Below are positions 50,961-57,700 of a stretch of 64,000 bases of DNA, one piece after another. The DNA is from JALYOC01 sp036675345. Its GTDB lineage: Bacteria; Myxococcota; Myxococcia; Myxococcales; Myxococcaceae. The stretch spans positions 1 through 64,000 of the forward strand of contig JAKFFE010000043.1 of the NCBI GenBank assembly GCA_036675345.1, given 5' to 3'. A program made the translations under genes and the position numbers. How positions within the stretch are numbered: position 1 is the first letter of the stretch; the number at the start of each line of letters is the position of its first letter. A model generated the notes under the pieces. That model saw nothing but the letters and a program-made list of their open reading frames with translations. It was not told the origin of the DNA and ran no database searches.

Positions 50961-51482
50961 ATGAAGATCACCCCCCTGGACATCCGACAGAAGCGGTTCG
51001 GGAGCGCCTTTCGTGGCTACGCCCAGCGGGAGGTGGAGGCCTTCCTGGAGCTGGTGGCCGGAGAGTTCGAGGAGGTGGTGAAGGAGAACATCGCCCTCAA
51101 GGAGGAGCAGAAGCGCAGCTCTGCGAAGCTGGAGCTCCATCAGGAGCGCGAGCGCACCCTCCAGGAGACGATGGTCACCGCCCAGCGGATCAGCGAGGAC
51201 ATGAAGGTGGCCTCGAAGAAGGAGGCGGAGATCATCCTCGCGGACGCCGAGCACCAGGCGGAGAAGATCGTCCAGAGCGCCCACCAGAAGCTGGTCCAGG
51301 TGGTGGAGGACATCAACGAGCTCAAGCGGCAGCGGCTGCAGTTCGAGTCCCAGGTCCGCTCGATCATCGACTCCCACCACAAGCTGCTGGAGTCCTTCTC
51401 CAGCCCCGGCTTCGCCGATCGCGACTGGGAGCGGGTGGAGGACAACGTGTCCTTCCTGTCCAAGAAGGCCTCCGAAGGCTGA
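50961..51482 (+). CDS. DivIVA-domain protein
   Basis: A 173-residue coiled-coil protein. The N-terminus (ITPLDIRQKRFGSAFRGYAQREVEAFL) is the DivIVA membrane-curvature domain with its Phe-Arg-Gly-Tyr core. The rest is one long Glu/Lys/Gln coiled coil (about 35-165). DivIVA proteins mark poles or septa and recruit partners. In Gram-negative bacteria they are unusual, but such homologues are known in Myxococcota. DUF167 follows seven bases after the stop, as DivIVA and YggU-type genes often do near cell-division loci. Confidence 0.92.
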   Translation: MKITPLDIRQKRFGSAFRGYAQREVEAFLELVAGEFEEVVKENIALKEEQKRSSAKLELHQERERTLQETMVTAQRISEDMKVASKKEAEIILADAEHQAEKIVQSAHQKLVQVVEDINELKRQRLQFESQVRSIIDSHHKLLESFSSPGFADRDWERVEDNVSFLSKKASEG

Positions 51483-51488
51483 GTCCGG

Positions 51489-51773
51489 GTGCCGCCGTAT
51501 CTGAAGGCCACCCCGGTCGGGATTGAGCTGGAGCTGGTGGTCCAGCCCCGGGCCTCCCGCTCCCGGCTGATCGGTGAGCACGACGGCCGGCTGAAGGTCC
51601 AGATCGCCGCGCCCCCGGTGGAGGGAGAGGCGAACGCCGAGGTGATCGCGTTCTTCGCCGGGTTGTTCCACATCCCCAAGCGCCAGGTGGAGCTGGTCGC
51701 CGGCGAGGCCTCCAAGCGAAAGCGGATTCGGGTGGTCGGGGTCAGCCTGGAACGCGCGCTGGAGTTGCTGTGA
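51489..51773 (+). CDS. DUF167 (YggU) family protein
   Basis: A 94-residue protein of the small YggU/DUF167 alpha-beta fold. Its core is LELVVQPRASRSRLIGEHDGRLKVQIAA with PVEGEANAEVIAFFA, followed by KRQVELVAGEASKRKRI, all family hallmarks. The function is unknown even in well-studied relatives. GTG start, seven bases after the DivIVA-like stop; clearly the same operon. Confidence 0.93.
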   Translation: MPPYLKATPVGIELELVVQPRASRSRLIGEHDGRLKVQIAAPPVEGEANAEVIAFFAGLFHIPKRQVELVAGEASKRKRIRVVGVSLERALELL

Positions 51774-51886
51774 GCCGCTGACCGCCCGGCCGCCACACTC
51801 CGGGAAACCGGGAGCGCGGCGGGGCCCCCGTGTGCGACAGGGTGTGTGGGGCGTCCCTCCCGTCGTCTTGTTATGACTGGGCCGTC

Positions 51887-52966
51887 TTGCGGACCTGGCA
51901 CCTCCTCTTGTCGGCGTTGTTGTTGCTCTCCGGTCCGGCGTGGGCCAACGGGCTGTCCTCCTCCCATGCACAGCAGCCGCCGGTGCCGCTGGTGCCCGCG
52001 CCCCGCCCGGAGATCGTCTCCGGGGAGCTGCGCACCGAACGCTTCCGGCTGCTCTACACCGAGAAGAGCAAGGGATCCGCGGAGCACCTCGCCCAGCGGA
52101 TCGAAGAGGCCCGCACCGACTTTCGCAACGTCCTGGGGCGCGACTGGCCGGGGGAGATGGAGGTCCGGGTCGGCCTGGGGCGCGACGAGCTGCAGGCCCT
52201 GGCGCTCCCGGGCAGCCAGCTGCCCACCTGGGCCGAGGCGCTGGCCTACCCTGCCCACGGGATCCTGCTGCTCAACGCCGCCTCCCTGGCCGGTCCGGAG
52301 GGGGACCAGGTGCTGCGCCATGAGCTGGCGCACGTGGCGCTGGGAAGGCTGGCCCAGGGCTGGCCCCGCTGGTTCCAGGAGGGCTTCGCGATGCACGTGG
52401 CCGGCGAGCGCCTCTCCGTCTCCCGCTACACCGCCCTCTTCCGCGCCATCCGCCTGGACCGGGTGTTTCCGTTCGAGGATCTGGAGACCCGCTGGCCGGA
52501 TCGTCCCTCGGACGTGGAGATCGCCTACGCCCAGTCGGAGTCCTTCTTCGCCTACCTGCTGGACCGTCACGGCCCGGCCGGCTTCTCCCGGCTGCTGGAC
52601 GCGATGGCCGCCGGCGAGGACTTCCGCGCCGCCTTCGCCACCGCCTTCAAGGTCACCTTCAACGACGAGGAGCGCACCTTCCGCGAGGGGCTGCCCCGCC
52701 GCTACGGGTGGCTGCCGATCACGGTCACCAGCTCGCTGCTGTGGATCGGCGCCGCCGGACTGTGCGTGGTCGCCTATTTGAGGGTCCGGGTGGTCAAGCG
52801 CCGGCGCCTGGAGGCGATGGAAGAGGAGGAGCTGGCCGAGGAGGCCGCGCGCCGGATCCTGGAGGCGGAGAGCCAGGAGCCCGCCGAGGAGCTCTCGTTG
52901 CCGACGGAGGAGGACCAGGTGCAGGAGGAGTCCGAGGCCCGTCCGCCCAAGGCGACCTTGCACTGA
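51887..52966 (+). CDS. Secreted HExxH peptidase-MA-like membrane protein
   Basis: About 359 residues. The signal peptide (LLLSALLLLSGPAWA) is followed by a gluzincin-like domain: the zinc motif HELAH (near residue 147) and the downstream WFQEGFA with a Glu ligand. A membrane helix (about 280-300, SLLWIGAAGLCVVAYL) precedes a very acidic C-terminal tail that would sit in the cytoplasm. The active site would face the periplasm. The family is close to the peptidase-MA (DUF1570-like) group; the substrate is unknown. TTG 51887 fits the signal peptide; GTG 51830 is possible. It converges on the next gene with 10 bases between stops. Confidence 0.78.
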   Translation: MRTWHLLLSALLLLSGPAWANGLSSSHAQQPPVPLVPAPRPEIVSGELRTERFRLLYTEKSKGSAEHLAQRIEEARTDFRNVLGRDWPGEMEVRVGLGRDELQALALPGSQLPTWAEALAYPAHGILLLNAASLAGPEGDQVLRHELAHVALGRLAQGWPRWFQEGFAMHVAGERLSVSRYTALFRAIRLDRVFPFEDLETRWPDRPSDVEIAYAQSESFFAYLLDRHGPAGFSRLLDAMAAGEDFRAAFATAFKVTFNDEERTFREGLPRRYGWLPITVTSSLLWIGAAGLCVVAYLRVRVVKRRRLEAMEEEELAEEAARRILEAESQEPAEELSLPTEEDQVQEESEARPPKATLH

Positions 52967-52976
52967 CCTGGGGCGG

Positions 52977-54035
52977 TCAGCGCCTTCCCCGGCCCAACCG
53001 GCGCAGCAGCGCGCTGCGGGCGCTGGCGTAGGCGTCCGGATCATTGGAGCAGTGCCCGCCCGGAGGCGTCAGCCGCCGGCTCCACCGGGCCACCTCCGCG
53101 CCCTGGCCCCGGCGCTGGGCCTCGGCGATCAAGGCGCGCATCTCCAGCGCGTCGCGGATCCGCAGCAGGCGGATGCTCTCCACCGGCGCGCCTCCGGGCC
53201 CCGCCTCCCCCGGATACCAGAGCGCGTCCTGGCGCCGCAGTGAACGGTCCAGTCCGTCGGCGCCCTCCCGGTACAGCAGCCAGTCCGCGCCATCCCGGAA
53301 GGACAGCCAGGCGATGGCGTACGCGCTGGTGCCCGGAGCCCCCAGCCCCAGACCGATCGCTCCGCGGTCCCCCACCGGGACCTGCCATCCGGTGCCCCCA
53401 CCTCCCCCTTGCCCCCCGGAGAGCAGCCTCACTCCCGCGCGACGGGCGGAGAGCGCGTGCCCCGGGGTCCAGCCGCGCAGCTGCTCCGGGGTGAGCAGGA
53501 CCTCCCCGCCTCCCAGCGGCAGGCTCAGCGGATGGACCGTCAGCCGGACCGGGACCTCGGTGGACTCACAACCGATGCGGGCCCGCACCGTGCCCCGGTA
53601 CTCGCCGGCGGGCAGGTCCTCGGGCAGCTGGAACTCGATCCACAGGGGAAGGTTGCTGGACTCCGGCAGCCGGGGATCGCGCAGCTTCGAATGCTGCAGC
53701 GGCAGCGCGGCGTCGGCCAGGATCCGACCGTCGGCGGCGTGCTCGTAGCCCGCCCTCAGCACCCGGATGTTCTCCGGAGGAAGCACCGCTCGCCCCCGGC
53801 GCAGCTCGGTGACTGTCAGCTCCAGGTCCACCCAGGGGCCGGCGGGTTGGAGGACCAGCCAGGCCCCCTCCCGCTCTCCCCGCGCGCCCTCCAGGATCAC
53901 CCCCGGGGTCAGGTGGGACGCCACCCCGTGCTGCGGAACGTCCGTCCACCCTGGCGCGGTGTACGCCCGCAACAGGGCGGGATTGGCACAGGCCGCGGCC
54001 ACCGCCATCCACGCCCACGCCGCGCCCAGGACCAC
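52977..54035 (-). CDS. Secreted DUF4091-like protein
   Basis: About 352 residues. A signal-like N-terminus (VLGAAWAWMAVAAACA) is followed by a beta-sandwich (about 30-175; LELTVTELRRGR, AGEYRGTVRARIG). The end ALWYPGEAGPGGAPVESIRLLRIRDALEMRALIAEA matches the DUF4091 tail (Arg-Leu-x-x-Ile-Arg-Asp), which follows glycoside-hydrolase-like folds in other proteins. The catalytic barrel between seems very short, so an enzyme role is doubtful. GTG 54035 with GGAGG upstream is chosen; GTG/ATG further up (to 54101) would give 374 residues. The roughly 290-base divergent space up to 54330 holds no recognised gene. Confidence 0.65.
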   Translation of the reverse strand: MVLGAAWAWMAVAAACANPALLRAYTAPGWTDVPQHGVASHLTPGVILEGARGEREGAWLVLQPAGPWVDLELTVTELRRGRAVLPPENIRVLRAGYEHAADGRILADAALPLQHSKLRDPRLPESSNLPLWIEFQLPEDLPAGEYRGTVRARIGCESTEVPVRLTVHPLSLPLGGGEVLLTPEQLRGWTPGHALSARRAGVRLLSGGQGGGGGTGWQVPVGDRGAIGLGLGAPGTSAYAIAWLSFRDGADWLLYREGADGLDRSLRRQDALWYPGEAGPGGAPVESIRLLRIRDALEMRALIAEAQRRGQGAEVARWSRRLTPPGGHCSNDPDAYASARSALLRRLGRGRR

Positions 54036-54329
54036 TGCACCTCCCCCCAAGGAGAGCACAGCAACCGGTGTGCCTGCGTGGGTTCGTCCGCTGCCACACA
54101 CCGGGGGCGGGGCGGCGACGCGGCCCTACCGCGCCAGGGAACTTTCCTTCCTCCACCGGGAGCCTGGACGCCGGTCGGTCGGCGAGCTCCCCGTCAGCCA
54201 CCGGACAGCGCGGTAACTCTTTCCGGCGCCTTCCACCCACAGTCCGTGCAACCGGCCGAAATCGCGACCGGGAGGGTTGGCCGGCCGATTGCTAGAGCCG
54301 GACCCGCGATGGAACCACGGGGGAGAACA

Positions 54330-54839
54330 ATGGGCGAGCGGCGGAACCGGGTCGGGTCGAAGGTGGCGCGGGTGTTGACCACCCGGCCGGATCGCGTGGC
54401 GGCGGCGTGGCGGCGGGTGCGGTTCACCGAGGCGACCAAGGGACAGGTCCCGGACAACCTGCTGGACGATGTGGTGGAGAACTTCGTCCGCGAGATCGGC
54501 AACTCGCTGGCCGGGGTGGAAGGTCATGCCTGGTCGCGGACCCGCGGGGTGCTGCGGCTGTCCACCGAGCGTGGGATCCAGGCGCTGTACGCCGAGTTCA
54601 CCGCCCTGCGCCGCTGTCTGGTGGATGCGGTGGAGGTGCTGGGCGGCAACGAGAACGACCGCACCGTGATCCACGCCCTGCTGGACGAGGCGGTGCAGTC
54701 CTCCACCGCCCTCTTTGCCCGGCTGACCGATCCGCTGGGCACCGAGCCGGCCATCCCCTTCGGCGGGATCGTGCTGGAGTACTTCGAGCGTCCGCGCGCC
54801 CTCCAGGCGCAGGTCCAGGCGGCCTCGCAGCTACACTGA
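54330..54839 (+). CDS. All-helical protein, kinase-associated
   Basis: A 169-residue protein of unknown function, Leu/Ala/Arg-rich and predicted all-helical. VENFVREIGNSLAG and YAEFTALRRCLVDAVEVLGG recall globin-like or RsbRD-type sensor helical bundles fused to histidine kinases. It has no membrane segment. ATG 54330 follows GGGGAG by five bases. It converges on a GAF histidine kinase gene with 90 bases between, where no clear terminator is seen. The kinase lacks such a helical module of its own, so a partner role is a reasonable guess. Confidence 0.65.
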   Translation: MGERRNRVGSKVARVLTTRPDRVAAAWRRVRFTEATKGQVPDNLLDDVVENFVREIGNSLAGVEGHAWSRTRGVLRLSTERGIQALYAEFTALRRCLVDAVEVLGGNENDRTVIHALLDEAVQSSTALFARLTDPLGTEPAIPFGGIVLEYFERPRALQAQVQAASQLH

Positions 54840-54929
54840 GGAACTCCCTGCGCGGTCGGCGCCGCGCGTTCAGGCCGAAGTTCCGGAGCCCACCGGCGCT
54901 CCTGAACCGGATCCTCGTTGGGCCCGCGA

Positions 54930-56753
54930 TCAGGCCGGGGTTCCGGCGGGCACCCGGACCTCGAAGGTGGTGCCCTTCCCCGGCTTGCTCTTGAAGCTGA
55001 CCGATCCGCCGTGCTCCTCGGCGATCTTCTTCACGATCGCCAGGCCCAGGCCGGTGCCGTTCTTCTTCCCGGCGGTGACGAAGGAGCCGAACAGCTTGTC
55101 CTGGATCTCGGCGGGGATGCCCGGTCCGTTGTCCACGAAGCGCAGCAGCAGATCGTCCCCGTCACGGTCCACCGAGAAGGTGAAGCGGCCCCCTTGGGGC
55201 ATGGCCTGCACCGCGTTGCGGGCGATGTTGTAGACCACCCGCTTGAGCTTGTTCTCGTCCACCCGCACCGCGCCGGTGTAGTTGGGCTGCACCCGAAGCT
55301 CCACCTGGGTGCGCTCGAAGTCCTTGCGCAGGTACTCCTCCACCTCGGCCACGAAGTTCTGCAGGTAGACCTTGCGCAGCAGGATCTCCTGCTCCCCGCG
55401 GGCAAAGGCCAGGGTCTCGCGGGTCATGGCGTTGATCTGCTCGACCTGCTTCTCGATCACCTGGGCGATCCCCTCCCGCTCCTTCCCGTCCTCCTCCGAG
55501 GCCATCAGCGAGGCATAGCCGCTGATGATCGTCATCGGGGTGCGCAGGTCATGGAGCACCCCGGAGAGCATCTGGCCAATCGACGCCAGCCGCTCACCAC
55601 GCGCCTCCTCCTCCCGCTTGATCCGCAGCCCGATCGCCCGGCCCATCTGGACCGCCAGCAGGGTGGCCGCGCGCTCGTCCGCCTCGGTGAAGCCGCCCTT
55701 CTTGTTCAACAGCTCCAGCGCGCCCAGCGGGCCATCCCGCCCGGGGATGGGGACGGCCAGCACCGCGCCGATGGTCAGGTTCAGCTTCTTGGCGATGCTG
55801 CGATCGTAATAGTCGGAGTCCTCCGCCTGCAGGACCCGGATCGGCTTGCCAGTCTCCGCCACCCGGCCGGCGATCCCCTGCCCCGGCTTGAGCGCCAGCG
55901 CCACCAGCGACTCGCTGCGCGCGCCCCGGGCGGAGCGGAAGTACAGCGCCCCTCCGTCCTCCTCGTCCTCCAGCAGCAGGATCGACCCCGCGCCCGCCTC
56001 CAGCACCGCGCACACCTTGGCCAGGATCTGCTCCAGCAGATCCGACTCGGTCTCGGTGGCGGAGACCGCCTTCTCCACCTCCAACAGCAGGTCCAGCTCC
56101 TCCACCCGCTGGGACAGCTCGTACTTGGCCTGGATCAGCTGCTCGTTCTGTCGGCGCAGCTCCTCGTACAGCAGCACGTTCTCCAGCACCGCGGCGATCT
56201 GGGTGCCCACCGCCTCCACCAGGGCCAGATCCTCGGGGCCAAAGGCGTTGACCTTGCGGTCCAGCACCTCCACCACCCCCAGCACCCGCCCGGAGACGTG
56301 GCGCAGCGGGGCGGCGCAGATCGACCGGGTGCGGAAGCCGGAGACCCGATCGATCTCCGGGTTGAAGCGGATGTCCGCGTAGGCATCCGCGATCAACAGC
56401 GGCTTGCCGGACTGGACCACGCTGCCCACGATCCCGCTGTCCAGCGGGACCCGGATCTCCTTGAGCGAAGAGCCCTTGAGCACCCGGGACCACAGCTCCT
56501 TCTTGTCCCGGTCCAGCATGAACAGGGTGGAGGCCTCCGCGCCCAGCAGCGCGGTCAGCCGGTCCATCACCAGCCGCAGCAGATCATCCAGCTGCTTGGC
56601 GCTGGAGATCTCCGCGCCGATCTCCAGCACCGCCTGGAAGCGCTCCGCCTGACGGGAGACGGCGTGCTCCAGCTCGTTGAGCTTCTCGGAGAGCCCCTGG
56701 AAGGAAGGAGCGATCAGCAGGGCGGTGGAGCCGTTGGAGGCAGGTCGGTTCAC
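54930..56753 (-). CDS. Two-GAF sensor histidine kinase
   Basis: A 607-residue soluble kinase. GAF1 (about 45-190; LLGAEASTLFMLD) and GAF2 (about 215-365; AGAGSILLLEDEEDG) are linked by coiled coils, then HisKA with His401 in VLHDLRTPMTI and an ATPase domain (about 490-605; NIARNAVQAMPQGG, DNGPGIP, TGLGLAIVKKI). The H-box HDLRTP differs from the common HELRTP but occurs in related families. No receiver or membrane segment, so the signal is intracellular and the partner unlinked. GTG start; GAAGGGG lies upstream. The 142 bases before the LysM stop hold its terminator. Confidence 0.95.
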   Translation of the reverse strand: MNRPASNGSTALLIAPSFQGLSEKLNELEHAVSRQAERFQAVLEIGAEISSAKQLDDLLRLVMDRLTALLGAEASTLFMLDRDKKELWSRVLKGSSLKEIRVPLDSGIVGSVVQSGKPLLIADAYADIRFNPEIDRVSGFRTRSICAAPLRHVSGRVLGVVEVLDRKVNAFGPEDLALVEAVGTQIAAVLENVLLYEELRRQNEQLIQAKYELSQRVEELDLLLEVEKAVSATETESDLLEQILAKVCAVLEAGAGSILLLEDEEDGGALYFRSARGARSESLVALALKPGQGIAGRVAETGKPIRVLQAEDSDYYDRSIAKKLNLTIGAVLAVPIPGRDGPLGALELLNKKGGFTEADERAATLLAVQMGRAIGLRIKREEEARGERLASIGQMLSGVLHDLRTPMTIISGYASLMASEEDGKEREGIAQVIEKQVEQINAMTRETLAFARGEQEILLRKVYLQNFVAEVEEYLRKDFERTQVELRVQPNYTGAVRVDENKLKRVVYNIARNAVQAMPQGGRFTFSVDRDGDDLLLRFVDNGPGIPAEIQDKLFGSFVTAGKKNGTGLGLAIVKKIAEEHGGSVSFKSKPGKGTTFEVRVPAGTPA

Positions 56754-56835
56754 GGTTCATCCCCTTCGGGGCGCGGCAAGTCACTGCGCCCACACAGGAG
56801 TACCACGAGCCGTGCGGTTCGGCCCCCGGAAGCCA

Positions 56836-56872
56836 AAAGGCGCCGACCCCGTTGCCGGAGCCAGCGCCCTTT
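56836..56872 (-). terminator. Terminator after LysM gene
   Basis: On the minus strand AAAGG(G)CGC pairs with GCGCCTTTT across a GC-rich loop, with one bulge, ending in a T-run. It lies 24 bases after the LysM stop. Confidence 0.6.
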
Positions 56873-56895
56873 GCACCTGCTCGTCCGCGGAGGAG

Positions 56896-57561
56896 CTAGC
56901 AGCCCATCCAGGGGAGGCCGATCACGTCCCCGGCCTTGATCTTGTTCGGATCCTTGATCCCGTTGAGACGGGCAATGTCCTCCACCGAGACGCCGGTCTG
57001 GTTGGCGTACTTGGAGAGGGTGTCCCCGGGCATGATCACCTGCCCGCTGAGGCCCACGTCCAGCTTCTGCCCGACCTGGATCTTGTTCGGATCCTTGATG
57101 CCGTTGATCTCGGCCAGGAAGGTCACGTCGGTCTCGAACTTCTTGGCGATCTTGGTCAGGGTGTCACCGGGCTTCACGGTGTGCTGGAAGGGGACGTTGA
57201 TCGATACCACCTTGCCCTTCTCCAGGCCCACGTAGCCCCGCTCGAAGGACACGCCGTACTTGTCGGAGTACTGGGCCGCGCCCAGGTCGTACTTCTTGCC
57301 CAGCGCGGCCACCTCTGGAGAGACCTTGACCGCCTCGGCCTGGGGACCGCCATGCACCGCGGACTGCGAGGCCAGGTGGGTCTCGCCAGCGGAGCGGCCG
57401 GCATCGGCCACGTTGCGGCCAGCGCGGGCCCCGACCAGGGCGTCGGTGGGCGCCGCGGCGGCGGCCGGCGCGGCGGCGGCGACCGGCTTGGACTCCACGG
57501 TGGCCGGGGTGGAAGCGGTGGGGGGAACGACGGGACGGGAGAGGCGGGAGATGTCGGTCAT
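56896..57561 (-). CDS. Two-LysM peptidoglycan-binding protein
   Basis: A 221-residue protein. Residues 1-70 are Ala/Pro-rich and disordered, without an obvious signal peptide. A middle region (about 75-120) has a folded character. Two LysM domains follow (about 127-168 HTVKPGDTLTKIAKKF, and 175-217 GQVIMPGDTLSKYANQ). The repeated ending INGIKDPNKI and LNGIKDPNKI shows a recent internal duplication. LysM binds GlcNAc-containing glycans such as peptidoglycan. Lack of a signal suggests non-classical export or a role in spore/lytic contexts. A 7-bp inverted repeat lies in the promoter region. Confidence 0.85.
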   Translation of the reverse strand: MTDISRLSRPVVPPTASTPATVESKPVAAAAPAAAAAPTDALVGARAGRNVADAGRSAGETHLASQSAVHGGPQAEAVKVSPEVAALGKKYDLGAAQYSDKYGVSFERGYVGLEKGKVVSINVPFQHTVKPGDTLTKIAKKFETDVTFLAEINGIKDPNKIQVGQKLDVGLSGQVIMPGDTLSKYANQTGVSVEDIARLNGIKDPNKIKAGDVIGLPWMGC

Positions 57562-57613
57562 GGCGGCAAGGCCTTCGTGAGGGCCGGGTCGGGGAATCCG
57601 ACCGGGATGCGAA

Positions 57614-57634
57614 CATTCTCGACGGTTGAGAATG
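57614..57634. promoter_or_regulatory. Inverted repeat upstream of LysM gene
   Basis: CATTCTC (57614-57620) and GAGAATG (57628-57634) are perfect arms around a 7-base spacer, about 55 bases upstream of the LysM start. The 21-bp size fits one dimeric regulator site. Confidence 0.45.
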
Positions 57635-57667
57635 GAAGTTGCCTACATGCCCCCACAAATCTGACGC

Positions 57668-57685
57668 GGCGCCCCATCGGGCGCC
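57668..57685 (-). terminator. Hairpin after polA
   Basis: GGCGCCC and GGGCGCC form a perfect 7-bp stem with a 4-base loop, about 16 bases after the polA stop. No T-run follows, so this may only stabilise the 3' end. Confidence 0.4.
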
Positions 57686-57700
57686 AAGTGCCTGATTCTC

